In this document: positions 1 to 8,065 of the stretch, piece by piece
How the letters are laid out: every line of letters begins with the position of its first letter
Numbering within the stretch: the stretch's first letter is position 1
Origin: Gallionellales bacterium RIFCSPLOWO2_02_FULL_59_110
GTDB lineage: Bacteria; Pseudomonadota; Gammaproteobacteria; Burkholderiales; Gallionellaceae
Length of the DNA: 47,059 bases
Direction of reading: 5' to 3'
Assembly: GCA_001801215.1 (NCBI GenBank)
Contig: MGXA01000066.1
Coordinates: 1 to 47,059 of the forward strand
Made by a program: the position numbers and the translations under genes
The notes under the pieces: model-generated
What the model was told of the DNA's origin: nothing
Databases searched by the model: none
Seen by the model: the letters and a program-made list of their open reading frames with translations, nothing else

Positions 1-1
1 G

Positions 2-283
2 GATGTCATGGAATGGGGTCTTGGTGCTGGGGAAACAGCCGTTCTTTCTTACGCCCAGCACAATCGCGACTACACGGCCATCGTTGATGACCGTGAAGCC
101 CGACGATGCGCCAGTGTTTTGAATATTTCACTCATCGGCACGGCAGGTGTCGTTGTGCTCGCCAGACGGCGTGGGTTGATCGACTCAACGGAAGTTGCTC
201 TGAGGCAATTACAAGGTGCGGGACTGTGGATGTCCGAACAATTGATCGTGAAACTTGCCGCAGACGACAAGGCTGCACAATAA
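2..283 (+). CDS. PIN-domain protein, DUF3368/VapC-like, 3' part only
   Basis: The reading frame is already open at base 2, so this is the C-terminal part of a gene that begins outside the window; the ATG at position 8 is internal. The visible residues show a GLGAGETAVLSYA stretch, then AIVDDREARRCA and a C-terminal LIGTAGVVVLARRRGLI block. This is the end of the DUF3368 subfamily of PIN ribonucleases: an acidic residue near the GAGE, the invariant VDD acidic pair, then a helix. Members are usually toxins paired with a small upstream antitoxin such as UPF0175, which would lie outside the window. The acidic residues expected to bind Mg2+ in the visible half are present, so there is no sign of inactivation here. 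The family call is from motif memory. Substrate and partner are unknown. Confidence 0.7.
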   Translation, partial: DVMEWGLGAGETAVLSYAQHNRDYTAIVDDREARRCASVLNISLIGTAGVVVLARRRGLIDSTEVALRQLQGAGLWMSEQLIVKLAADDKAAQ

Positions 284-404
284 ACTCGCCCTCGACACGC
301 CGCCGGGCTTAAATCCTGCCAATGACACAGACCGTTTGCGGCTGGTAGATATTTTTTGCAGCCGCTGTGGCATTACCTTGGGTGAAGGAGGATTGCTGTC
401 ATGA
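255..404 (+). CDS. small 49-codon ORF overlapping both neighbours
   Basis: This is an open frame from a TTG at 255 to a TGA at 402-404. It overlaps the last 29 bases of the PIN gene and ends in an ATGA overlap with the DUF1828 start at 401. That is the arrangement expected of translationally coupled genes. The peptide reads LALDTPPGLNPANDTDRLRL, then a short helix-like stretch with an FCSRC cysteine pair. I do not recognise a family. The composition looks protein-like rather than random, but no ribosome-binding site precedes the TTG. It may instead be the tail of a degraded gene, or a chance frame. Treat it as a candidate only. Confidence 0.3.
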   Translation: MPQTTRLHNKLALDTPPGLNPANDTDRLRLVDIFCSRCGITLGEGGLLS

Positions 405-1147
405 AACCAGAATTTTGCAAATCTTTGGTATGGCGCGAAACGCCTGAAGGCGGGCAACTCATTACCCCATTTCGCTTTGATGATGGCGATAATGTCGTCA
501 TTTTTGCCCACCGTTTATCACAAGGCTGGCGATTGGACGACAATGGCGAGGCTTTATTTCGCCTTGCCACAAGCGGTGTTGATCCCGAGTCGGAGCGGGT
601 GCAAGCGCGTATTGTAGATTTACAGTCATTGCTGGGTGTGCAGTGTGACGAGGACGGAGAAACGCTCTACTCGCTGGCAGACAATACAACTATCGCCGAG
701 CGTGCTTTTGCCGTTGCCGAAGCTGCTGCGCAACTCATTGCGCTGTCCTGCTTACGGCAACAAACACGCCAGCCTTCCGGTTTTCGTGAGCACGTGATGG
801 ATATCGTTGAGCAAGTTGCAAAGTCTGCCAATGTCATCATGCGCCGTGATGTGCCAGCCGACGAAAGCCAATCCATTCTGGTAGATGCTTACCTCGCAAC
901 AGCACGCCCCATAATGATTATTGCCGCAACCACCCCGCTGCGACTGATGGAAGCCGAGTTGATCTTTCTCGACTGCGCACGCCGCAAAGAACCAACTTAT
1001 GTTCTGGCTTTAGTGGAAGATGCTCGCGCAATCGGCATCAAACAATACACCCGAGCAAACTACTACACCGACAAAACTGTGGAGTTTGTCAGCGATAAGG
1101 CCATTGCCGATTTAATTGGTAGCCAGATTTATTCGCCAGTACATTAG
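401..1147 (+). CDS. DUF1828 domain protein
   Basis: This is a 248-residue soluble protein with a strong AAGGAGG ribosome-binding site at 384-390 and an ATG at 401. Residues 15-60 (LITPFRFDDGDNVVIFAHRL, then WRLDDNGEALFRLATSGVD) match the DUF1828 pattern: a beta-rich block with an LDDNGE turn. The C-terminal half (about 130-245) resembles the DUF1829 region that often accompanies it, ending in a beta-strand-rich stretch around YVLALVEDARAIGIKQYTRA. The function of these domains is not established. They turn up in accessory and mobile regions, and here the gene follows a PIN toxin-like gene, which fits that habit. No signal peptide or membrane segment is seen. I am confident about the domain but propose no activity. 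Confidence 0.7.
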   Translation: MKPEFCKSLVWRETPEGGQLITPFRFDDGDNVVIFAHRLSQGWRLDDNGEALFRLATSGVDPESERVQARIVDLQSLLGVQCDEDGETLYSLADNTTIAERAFAVAEAAAQLIALSCLRQQTRQPSGFREHVMDIVEQVAKSANVIMRRDVPADESQSILVDAYLATARPIMIIAATTPLRLMEAELIFLDCARRKEPTYVLALVEDARAIGIKQYTRANYYTDKTVEFVSDKAIADLIGSQIYSPVH

Positions 1148-1347
1148 CCTCCGTAGGATGCCTGCGGGCTGGCTGACTGCAAATTTGATAATAGCTACCG
1201 AACGATAATGCCCACCTCTCGCTTTTTCATCGTAGTTAAAGACCAGCAAGCGATGAACGTCTGCCTGTAGGAAGGCAATCAGCATGAGCGACGGGCCGCA
1301 GTGGGTCGAAAGCGGGCTTGATCGACGGCGTGCGTCAACGGCATACC

Positions 1348-1374
1348 TTGGACATGCAGGTTTTCGGGTAAAAT
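1348..1374 (+). promoter_or_regulatory. weak candidate sigma-70 promoter for glnS
   Basis: TTGGAC (1348-1353) and TAAAAT (1369-1374) lie 47 bases upstream of the glnS ATG. The 15-base spacer is shorter than ideal, so this is only a candidate. The rest of the 273-base gap (1148-1420) holds no gene, RNA or repeat that I can support. Confidence 0.25.
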
Positions 1375-1420
1375 CTGCGGCGCATACCGTCAACCCGACA
1401 GAAACAGAGAACAGCCCAGC

Positions 1421-3106
1421 ATGAGCAACGCGCCACCGTCCGCCATTTCCCCGGCTCCCGTTTCGAACTTCCTCCGCAATATCATCGAGGCCGATCTGGC
1501 GAGCGGCAGGCATGGTGGCATCGTCACGCGCTTTCCGCCCGAGCCGAACGGCTATCTGCATGTCGGGCACGCCAAGTCGATCTGTCTGAACTTCGGGCTG
1601 GCGCAGGATTACCAGGGCAAATGCAACCTGCGCTTCGACGACACCAACCCTGAGAAGGAAAGCGAGGAATATGCGCAATCCATCCAGGATGACGTGCGCT
1701 GGCTGGGCTTCCAGTGGGACGGCGAGGTGCGCTGGGCGTCGGATTACTTCGAGCAGTTGTACCAGTTCGCGGTCGAGCTGATCCGGAAAGGCCTGGCCTA
1801 CGTGGATGACCTGACGCCGGAGCAGATGCGCGAATACCGCGGCACGCTCACCCAGCCCGGCAAGCCCAGCCCGTACCGCGATCGCCCGGTGGCGGAGAAC
1901 CTCGGCCTGTTCGCGCGCATGAGGAACGGCGAATTCGCCGACGGCGCGAGGGTGCTGCGCGCCAAAATCGACATGGCCTCGCCCAACATCAACCTGCGCG
2001 ACCCGGTCATCTACCGCATCCGCCGCGCGCACCATATCCGCACCGGCGATGCGTGGTGCATCTATCCGATGTACGACTACACGCATTGCATTTCCGACGC
2101 GCTGGAAGGCATCACCCACTCGATCTGCACGCTAGAGTTCGAGGATCACCGCCCGCTGTACGACTGGGTGCTGGACAACATCACCATCCCCTGCCATCCG
2201 CGCCAGTACGAGTTTTCGCGCCTGGAGCTGCACTACACCATCACCAGCAAGCGCAAGCTGTTGCAACTGGTGAACGAAAAACATGTCAGCGGCTGGGACG
2301 ATCCGCGCATGCCCACGATCAGCGGCATGAGGCGGCGCGGCTACACGCCGGAAGGCATCCGCGAATTCGCCAAACGCATCGGCGTATCCAAGAGCGAGAA
2401 CAGCGTAGACATGGCGATCATGGAGGGCGCGATCCGCGAAGACCTCGAGCTGCGCGCCCCGCGCGTGATGGCGATCATCAATCCGCTCAAGGTGACGATC
2501 ACCAACGCCGACGGAGCACAAACGCGCGAAGCCGATTTCCATCCGAACATGCCCGAGTTGGGCAAGCGCATGGTGCCGTTCGGCAATGAGTTGTTCATCG
2601 AAGCCGACGACTTCGCCGAAGTGCCGCCGCCGGGCTGGAAGCGCCTCACCCTCGGCGGCGAGATACGCCTGCGCCACAGCTACGTGATGCGCTGCGACGA
2701 AGCGGTGAAGGATGCAACGGGTAATATTGTCGAACTGCGTTGCAGCATCGACCACAACACGCTGGGCAAGAACCCGGAAGGGCGCAAGGTCAAGGGCGTG
2801 ATCCACTTCCTCTCGTGCGCCCATGCGTTGCCCGCCGAGATACGTCTGTACGACCGGCTGTTCACCGTGCCGGAACCGGATGCAGACAAGGAAGTGGATT
2901 TCTGCACGCACCTCAACACGGCTTCGCTGACTGTGGTGCAGGGCTGGGTCGAGGCCTGCGTGAAGGATGCGCCGCCCGAGACGCGCTACCAGTTCGAGCG
3001 CCTCGGTTATTTCGTAACCGACCGGCGCGACCATCAGCCCGGCGGCAAGCCGGTGTTCAACCGCACCGTGACGCTGAAGGATTCTTGGGCAAAGGAGCAA
3101 GCATGA
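1421..3106 (+). CDS. glnS: glutaminyl-tRNA synthetase
   Basis: This cytoplasmic class I aminoacyl-tRNA synthetase charges tRNA-Gln with glutamine using ATP. It has 561 residues, close to the E. coli enzyme (about 554). The HIGH motif appears as HVGH in [20 protein letters not shown] (about residues 40-60). The KMSKS loop appears as ITSKRKL, the form I recall from Neisseria GlnRS, so the threonine in place of methionine is a lineage trait and not a defect. The anticodon-binding beta-barrels are complete to the terminal [15 protein letters not shown]. The start follows a modest GAGAA element. The stop overlaps the next gene's ATG by four bases (ATGA), so the two are probably co-transcribed, with cysS following. 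Its presence implies direct glutaminylation, at least in part. Confidence 0.97.
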   Translation: MSNAPPSAISPAPVSNFLRNIIEADLASGRHGGIVTRFPPEPNGYLHVGHAKSICLNFGLAQDYQGKCNLRFDDTNPEKESEEYAQSIQDDVRWLGFQWDGEVRWASDYFEQLYQFAVELIRKGLAYVDDLTPEQMREYRGTLTQPGKPSPYRDRPVAENLGLFARMRNGEFADGARVLRAKIDMASPNINLRDPVIYRIRRAHHIRTGDAWCIYPMYDYTHCISDALEGITHSICTLEFEDHRPLYDWVLDNITIPCHPRQYEFSRLELHYTITSKRKLLQLVNEKHVSGWDDPRMPTISGMRRRGYTPEGIREFAKRIGVSKSENSVDMAIMEGAIREDLELRAPRVMAIINPLKVTITNADGAQTREADFHPNMPELGKRMVPFGNELFIEADDFAEVPPPGWKRLTLGGEIRLRHSYVMRCDEAVKDATGNIVELRCSIDHNTLGKNPEGRKVKGVIHFLSCAHALPAEIRLYDRLFTVPEPDADKEVDFCTHLNTASLTVVQGWVEACVKDAPPETRYQFERLGYFVTDRRDHQPGGKPVFNRTVTLKDSWAKEQA

Positions 3107-3453
3107 ACGACGAACTCGTTACGCGCGACGACACCCGACTGAAATCGCTCAAGACGCTGACGCTGGCCGTTTACGTCTTATATGCGCTGTCCTATTTCAC
3201 CGGCATCACCGCGATTGCCGGCATCATCATTAATTACATTAAAAAGGAGGATGTCGCCGGCACCTGGCTGGAAAGCCATTTCCGCTGGCAGATACGCACC
3301 TTCTGGTTCGGCCTGCTGTGGGCCGCGATCGGCACGGCAACGCTCTTCATCCTGATCGGCGGGGCAATCCTGTTCGCCAACTTCTGCTGGATCATCTATC
3401 GCATCGTCAAGGGTTGGCTCAACCTGAACGATGGCAAACCCATGACTTTCTGA
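3103..3453 (+). CDS. small inner-membrane protein, DUF4870-like
   Basis: This is a 116-residue membrane protein starting at the ATG that overlaps the glnS stop, with AAAGGAG just upstream. A short charged N-terminus is followed by about three hydrophobic segments (roughly residues 18-45, 65-85 and 87-103). Between the first two is the conserved-looking loop [22 protein letters not shown]. The W-ESHFRWQ-RTFW pattern is typical of the DUF4870/Tic20-like small membrane proteins common in Betaproteobacteria. The function is unknown. Its place between glnS and cysS suggests operon membership rather than a role in tRNA charging. Confidence 0.75.
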   Translation: MNDELVTRDDTRLKSLKTLTLAVYVLYALSYFTGITAIAGIIINYIKKEDVAGTWLESHFRWQIRTFWFGLLWAAIGTATLFILIGGAILFANFCWIIYRIVKGWLNLNDGKPMTF

Positions 3454-3460
3454 CCGCAAC

Positions 3461-4954
3461 ATGCTAAAAATCTACAACACCCTGGCCCGCGACAAGCAGG
3501 ACTTCCAACCCATCGAGCCGAACAAGGTGCGCATGTATGTGTGCGGCATGACGGTGTACGACTATTGCCACCTCGGCCATGCGCGCGTGATGGTGGTGTT
3601 CGACATGGTATACCGCTGGCTGAAGGCTTCCGGGTATGACGTGACCTACGTGCGCAACATCACCGACATCGACGACAAGATCATCAAACGTGCGGCGGAG
3701 AACGGGGAGTCCATCCACGCGCTGACGCAACGCTTCATCACCGCGATGCACGAAGATGCCGACGCGCTCGGCGTTCAGCGCCCCGACCACGAGCCGCGCG
3801 CCACGCAATATGTGCCACAGATGCTGGAGATGATCGCGCAACTGGAAAGCAACGGGCTGGCCTACAAGGCGGCGGATGGCGACGTGAATTACGCGGTGCG
3901 CAAATTCCCCGGCTACGGCAAGCTTTCCGGCAAGTCCTTGGAAGACCTGCGCGCCGGAGAGCGCGTGGATGTCACCGAGAACAAAAACGATCCGCTCGAT
4001 TTCGTGCTGTGGAAACACGCCATAGAACAGGAAGCCGATGAAGTGAAATGGGACTCGCCGTGGGGCAAGGGGCGTCCCGGCTGGCACATCGAATGCTCGG
4101 CCATGGGTTCCAAGCTGCTCGGCAAGCATTTCGACATCCACGGCGGCGGCGCGGACTTGCAGTTTCCGCATCACGAGAACGAGATTGCGCAGAGCGAAGG
4201 GGCACACCAGTGCCAGTTCGTGAATTACTGGATGCACAACGGCTTCGTGCGCGTGGACGAGGAGAAGATGTCCAAGTCGCTGGGCAATTTCTTCACCATC
4301 CGCGAGGTGCTGAAGAAGTACGATGCCGAGGTGGTGCGCTTCTTCATCCTGCGCGCGCATTATCGCAGCCCGCTGAATTATTCTGACGCACATCTGGACG
4401 ATGCGAAGGGCGCGCTCACAAGGTTATATACGGCGCTGAAAAGCAACCCACCCCAACCCTCCCTTGTCAGGGAGGGAGACGGCTCATCCCCTGATGGACC
4501 AACTAGCCATTCGACTAGACTGTCAAAAGACGACAGCCAAGTCGCTGGTTATGATAAGGGGAGGCCGGGAGGGGTTGCAGTGGATTGGAACGAGCCCCAC
4601 GCCCGACGCTTCAAGACGGCGATGGACGACGACTTCAACACTCCCGAGGCGCTGGCGGTGCTGTTCGATCTCGCCAACGAAACGAACCGCTCTCAGTCCA
4701 CCGAAACAGCCGTACAGCTCAGGGCGCTGGGTAGAGTGCTCGGCCTGCTACAGCGCGACCCGCAACAATTCCTGCAAGGTGGCGCGGGCAAGGGTGGGCT
4801 TAACGATGCGGCGATCGCCGCACAAATCGAGGCACGTATCGCCGCAAAGAAAGCGAAAAACTTCGCCGAGGCCGACCACATCCGCAAGGAGTTGCTTGAA
4901 GCCGGAGTTGTACTGGAAGACAGCGCCGCAGGAACGACCTGGCGGCGCGCCTAG
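3461..4954 (+). CDS. cysS: cysteinyl-tRNA synthetase with an in-frame repeat insertion
   Basis: This class I synthetase attaches cysteine to tRNA-Cys. Visible signatures are the zinc ligand Cys28 in [10 protein letters not shown], the HIGH motif as HLGH, further zinc ligands in ECSAMG and FPHHENE, and KMSKSLGN. Length is 497 residues against about 460 usual. The excess is explained by a foreign stretch of about 43 residues (around 330-373: from [11 protein letters not shown] to DKGRPGG) between the catalytic core and the [17 protein letters not shown] helical domain. At DNA level this stretch is the palindromic repeat listed separately; it keeps the frame and holds no stop. The C-terminal helices and the final TTWRRA are intact, so the enzyme is probably functional. 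The TAG stop (CTAG at 4951-4954) is shared with the stop of the convergent prepilin gene. Confidence 0.96.
   Translation: MLKIYNTLARDKQDFQPIEPNKVRMYVCGMTVYDYCHLGHARVMVVFDMVYRWLKASGYDVTYVRNITDIDDKIIKRAAENGESIHALTQRFITAMHEDADALGVQRPDHEPRATQYVPQMLEMIAQLESNGLAYKAADGDVNYAVRKFPGYGKLSGKSLEDLRAGERVDVTENKNDPLDFVLWKHAIEQEADEVKWDSPWGKGRPGWHIECSAMGSKLLGKHFDIHGGGADLQFPHHENEIAQSEGAHQCQFVNYWMHNGFVRVDEEKMSKSLGNFFTIREVLKKYDAEVVRFFILRAHYRSPLNYSDAHLDDAKGALTRLYTALKSNPPQPSLVREGDGSSPDGPTSHSTRLSKDDSQVAGYDKGRPGGVAVDWNEPHARRFKTAMDDDFNTPEALAVLFDLANETNRSQSTETAVQLRALGRVLGLLQRDPQQFLQGGAGKGGLNDAAIAAQIEARIAAKKAKNFAEADHIRKELLEAGVVLEDSAAGTTWRRA
4450..4578 (+). repeat. palindromic repeat element inside cysS
   Basis: This is about 129 bases bounded by an imperfect inverted repeat, CAACCCTCCC (4454-4463) against GGGAGGGGTTG (4567-4577). 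An inner perfect hairpin, CCCTCCC-TTGTCA-GGGAGGG, lies at 4457-4476, and a second small stem (CTGTC/GACAG) lies near the middle. Such C-rich elements are normally intergenic in Betaproteobacteria. Here it is translated in frame as about 43 codons. Confidence 0.75.
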
Positions 4955-5688
4955 GGGAGTTTTCCCGCCATCACCATGCGGTTGAGCAGGATGTTGCCGG
5001 AGAGCCACACGACTTGATCGTCGAAACTTGACGTCGGGGTATGGCTGACATAGTTGTTGTCGGTGCTGCCGTCGCTGTTTTCCTGCTCATCGCTATCGCC
5101 GCTGGCCGGTAGTTGCGCACCTAGCTGGGTGTAGGCGCCGGCTGCATTCTTGCCGTGCGAGATGACGACTGCGGGTGCGTCGATTGCGACGCTGGTTCCT
5201 CCCGATGCGGCTGACCGCACGTCCAGGTTGCCGCTGGAGCACAATGCAAAGCTGGACAGGGTGGGGGCTGGGCTGGGGGTACAGCTGCCGCCAAAGCTGT
5301 TTGCGCTGACCGCATCGGCAAAAATCGCGGTAACGCGATAGGTGTAGCGATTCCCCCACGCATCCGTTTCATCCACACCCAGCGTCGCCCACGGCAGCAC
5401 ACCGGTAGAGTTACTGCTGGTGCAGGGAGGCGCGCGCTCGGTGCCTGCCCCGGCCTGGCCCGTCGCAATGGTTGGATTGGCGGGGCATGGCAGGCGACCG
5501 TTGATAACGGAAAAACCAATCAAGGCCTGTTGAATTTCATCCAGTTGCTTGCGGGTTTCGTTGACGCGTTGCGCCTCCATCTGTGAGGATAGCGTGGGTA
5601 TCAGCCCGCCCAGCAGCAGGCCGATAATCAGCAGCACCATCGCCATTTCGACGAGCGTGAAGCCGGAAAGATTTTTTCTCGTCAGCAT
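4951..5688 (-). CDS. type IV prepilin-like protein, last gene of the MSHA-like operon
   Basis: This is a 245-residue prepilin. The start is the ATG at 5686-5688, because [15 protein letters not shown] gives a textbook prepilin-peptidase site: Gly9 before Phe10, Glu at +5, then a 20-residue hydrophobic helix. The long upstream frame extension is discarded. The helix and a charged linker ([17 protein letters not shown], 55-70) are followed by a module with LPWATLG (98-104), [13 protein letters not shown] (111-123), [10 protein letters not shown] (171-180) and FDDQVVWLS (222-230). The same module recurs twice in the gene just upstream. Cys68, Cys89, Cys136 and Cys150 may form disulfides. It overlaps the preceding gene by seven bases. 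It is probably a minor or cap pilin exported and assembled by the MSH machinery; it is larger than a typical major pilin. Its stop shares the CTAG with cysS. Confidence 0.8.
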   Translation of the reverse strand: MLTRKNLSGFTLVEMAMVLLIIGLLLGGLIPTLSSQMEAQRVNETRKQLDEIQQALIGFSVINGRLPCPANPTIATGQAGAGTERAPPCTSSNSTGVLPWATLGVDETDAWGNRYTYRVTAIFADAVSANSFGGSCTPSPAPTLSSFALCSSGNLDVRSAASGGTSVAIDAPAVVISHGKNAAGAYTQLGAQLPASGDSDEQENSDGSTDNNYVSHTPTSSFDDQVVWLSGNILLNRMVMAGKLP

Positions 5689-7067
5689 GGGGTCACCGTA
5701 AGGTCGGGTCTGATGCAATAAAGCACATCGTTGAAGTCGGCGGTTTCCGCGCCGCTCTGGTAATTGCCGTTGCCGAACCAGTTGGAGCCATTGGTAAAAT
5801 TGCGCCCCTCCAGGTAGTTGGCAAAATTGAGGCGGTCGGCGCCGCTGTCGCGCGACTGGCCGGCCAGCTTCCTGTCGGCGAACATGACCACGGCGGCATA
5901 GGAACCGCTGCCGTTTACTCTCAGACAGGTGCCGCAACTGCCTGAGCTGTCTTTGGGCTTAAAATCGTCGGCGAGCGCGTAAAACAAATGGTCTTTCCAG
6001 TTTGACCACCATGGGTAGTAGGCCGGCCAGTCTGCAACGCCAGGGCAGTTGGCGCCATTGCTGGCAAGTTGATAATAGGGATAATCGATCTGGTTGCCGG
6101 TATCGGCATCCGAGGTATTGACACGATAGGGGAGGCGGCCGGCAAGCCGGTTATCCTCATCGTCATAGTTGCTGTCAGTCCAATAGTCAGATGTGGGGTT
6201 GCGCAGCCGCCCGGACCAGGGAAGACGCTTGTTGCCCAGTCCGCTACTGTTCCGGTTGCCGTAATCAGCCAGGCATTCCGCCGCTTTTTGCGTCATGGCG
6301 GCCAGTTTGGCGCGAATATTACGAGCGTTGAAAATATCGTCTCTGGTGATAAAAATAATCTGGTCATTCAGCTGAGCGGATGCGCCGAGGCGGAATTGGC
6401 TGATGGCATTGGCCGTGCCGGATACGGCAGCGTTGTTAATCGTACCATCGTTGTCGAGATAGTTTGCAGGTGTGTAATTGCCGCCACAGGTAGGAGCAGT
6501 GCCATCGGATGCGCGGTTCTGGCCATCGAGCGCGGCGCCGGGGGCGAATACCACCGCGACCACGTTTTGTGCAACGGTTGAGCCGCTTGCATCCAATATC
6601 TCGAATAGACCTGGTGTGTCCCAATTCATCATGTCAGTTTTTTGGTTGCTCTGGAAGGTTCCAGAAACCGCATACCAAAGACATTCTCCATGGCCGTCGC
6701 GCAGTGTGGGTAGCCCCAGCGTTTTCCATGGCAATTTACCATTGCTGCTTACGTTTTTACCGCCGCAAGACAATTCCGACGAGCCTTCCAGATTCCCGCT
6801 GGCACTGCCATCGATGTCCGGGCAAGGCAGGTAGCCGTGCACCTGGCCTGCATGGGTATCGCCATAGGTGATGGCATAGCCGACCAGCGCATCCTTCGCC
6901 TGCGCCAGCGCGGCGGCGGTCGCTTTGTCGCGTTCAATTTTTAGCGCCGAGCTATTGAGTGAACTGACAAAAATTGTGATTGCGCCGATGATCATAACCA
7001 CCAGCATAATCATTAGCGCGGCGCCGCGCTGTTTTGTTCCAGCAGGGAAATATTGCGGCAAACGCAT
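5682..7067 (-). CDS. large PilX-like pilus protein with two tandem LPW modules
   Basis: This is a 461-residue exported protein. Residues 14-36 (RGAALMIMLVVMIIGAITIF) look like the N-terminal helix of PilX-type minor pilins, but the prepilin glycine/+5 glutamate pattern is not clear. Residues 55-241 repeat the layout of the downstream prepilin: YLPCPDIDG (79-87), KLPWKTLG (111-118), CLWYAVSGTF (129-138), VVAVVFAPG (169-177), NYLD (202-205) and NDQIIFIT (234-241). A second, helix-less copy follows: KRLPW (280-284), HLFYALADDF (360-369), YAAVVMFADRKLAGQ (390-404), NYLEG (417-421) and FNDVLYCI (445-452). Many cysteines suggest disulfides in the periplasm. It lies three bases downstream of mshK. 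It may be a surface adhesin or pilus-tip component. No named homologue is recognised. Confidence 0.7.
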   Translation of the reverse strand: MRLPQYFPAGTKQRGAALMIMLVVMIIGAITIFVSSLNSSALKIERDKATAAALAQAKDALVGYAITYGDTHAGQVHGYLPCPDIDGSASGNLEGSSELSCGGKNVSSNGKLPWKTLGLPTLRDGHGECLWYAVSGTFQSNQKTDMMNWDTPGLFEILDASGSTVAQNVVAVVFAPGAALDGQNRASDGTAPTCGGNYTPANYLDNDGTINNAAVSGTANAISQFRLGASAQLNDQIIFITRDDIFNARNIRAKLAAMTQKAAECLADYGNRNSSGLGNKRLPWSGRLRNPTSDYWTDSNYDDEDNRLAGRLPYRVNTSDADTGNQIDYPYYQLASNGANCPGVADWPAYYPWWSNWKDHLFYALADDFKPKDSSGSCGTCLRVNGSGSYAAVVMFADRKLAGQSRDSGADRLNFANYLEGRNFTNGSNWFGNGNYQSGAETADFNDVLYCIRPDLTVTPC

Positions 7068-7070
7068 GAT

Positions 7071-7448
7071 TCAGGGCTTCGTATCCGCCGCCGGGCCGAC
7101 GATCACCCTTTGCCCGACCTTGACCTTGGCCGGTTGCGATTGCCCAGGGATGGCGACCGGCACGCTATCCGGCGCTTTCTCGTCGCTTTTTCCAGCCGAT
7201 TGCGGTACTCCGTTGATCCAGACGGTGCGTTCGCCGCCGTGTTTCTGCACGATGCCGTTGATGGTCAGCGAGTCGATGCTGTCCGGTTCGCCGGTATTGC
7301 CTGGTTCGCGGATATTGGGCTGTTGGCCGCGTTCGAGCTGCGCGCGTTGTTGCGGGGTGAAAAACAGGCGGCCCAACGCTTCCGCGTTGGCTGCGGCTGC
7401 CATCGCGAGCAACAGGAAAGCCATACTTGTCTTGAGAGCGGTGTTCAT
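7071..7448 (-). CDS. mshK: MshK-like periplasmic protein
   Basis: This is a 125-residue protein. The start is set at the ATG at 7446-7448, which gives a signal peptide (MNTALKTSMAFLLLAMAAAANA, cleaved after about residue 22) and overlaps the mshJ stop by four bases. The mature part has a LFFTPQQRAQLERGQ helix, then SLTINGIVQKHGGERTVWINGVPQ, then a short C-terminal strand VKVGQRVIVGP. The TINGIV...VWINGVP pattern is what I associate with MshK and related pilus-assembly proteins. They resemble the periplasmic domain of GspC/PilP-like partners of the secretin. Position between mshJ and the pilin genes supports the name. The sequence is short and poorly conserved, so the symbol rests mainly on context. 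Confidence 0.6.
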   Translation of the reverse strand: MNTALKTSMAFLLLAMAAAANAEALGRLFFTPQQRAQLERGQQPNIREPGNTGEPDSIDSLTINGIVQKHGGERTVWINGVPQSAGKSDEKAPDSVPVAIPGQSQPAKVKVGQRVIVGPAADTKP

Positions 7449-8065
7449 GGAGTGTTCCGGTTCTTCAGCGTAATCCAGCCGCCGCCGCATTCCGCCTTGA
7501 GATATGCCGCAGCAGTCGGTGTGTCATTGTCTCCGCCGATGGCGGCGACGGAGCGTTGCAGCGTACAACCTTCCAGTTGATACCAGCCCTTGATATCTGT
7601 GCGTAGCGCATCGAAAAAGTTCAGGAGCTGTCCCTCGTGGAGCAAGTCAAATTGCAGCTTCATCTCGCTGTAATGGATAGCGAAATTGCCGCTGTCGATC
7701 GGGGGCCGGGAAACGAAGGTTTTTTGTGGGGCGATGCTGTAGCGGAAATCCGTTACCAGGTTTTTCCGGCGGATATTTTCCAGGCCCTCCATCCAGTCCA
7801 GGCGCTGGCCGTCGCCGATGATATTCCACCCGATCAAAGCACCGTACTCGTCGGCGTAGATCGCCATGTTTTCCTGGTCCTGGCGCGCCGTGACCAAATG
7901 GTTGTTCGCATCGTTGAGCATGCTTTGCGCGAGGTGCCGCTCATTTTGCGTGTTTTCCACATATTTGCCGCTGCTGTACAGAGCGGCCACGCTGACGAGA
8001 GCCGATGCGCAAACCGCCAGTATGCTCCAGCGCATCAGGTAAAAATCTGATCTGGAGAACTTCAC
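7445..8065 (-). CDS. mshJ: MshJ/PilO-like inner-membrane protein
   Basis: This is a 206-residue bitopic protein with a short cytoplasmic start, one membrane segment (about residues 12-32: WSILAVCASALVSVAALY), a coiled-coil-prone stretch (35-65) and a periplasmic ferredoxin-like domain. That is the plan of PilO/GspM proteins in pilus and type II secretion platforms. The periplasmic part includes FAIHYSEMKLQFDLLHEGQLLNFFDAL and a single LEGCTLQR, typical of this fold. It overlaps both mshI (start side) and mshK (stop side) by four bases, indicating tight co-translation. It would pair with the membrane-proximal part of MshI. The call is by architecture and position; sequence identity with known MshJ cannot be judged here. 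Confidence 0.7.
   Translation of the reverse strand: MKFSRSDFYLMRWSILAVCASALVSVAALYSSGKYVENTQNERHLAQSMLNDANNHLVTARQDQENMAIYADEYGALIGWNIIGDGQRLDWMEGLENIRRKNLVTDFRYSIAPQKTFVSRPPIDSGNFAIHYSEMKLQFDLLHEGQLLNFFDALRTDIKGWYQLEGCTLQRSVAAIGGDNDTPTAAAYLKAECGGGWITLKNRNTP

Noticed and set aside
1112-2119. Long minus-strand frame of 335 codons opposite glnS
   Set aside because: It lies almost wholly antisense to glnS, whose protein is unmistakable. Its own translation is Arg/Ala/Val-rich with no domain. It is a high-GC shadow frame.
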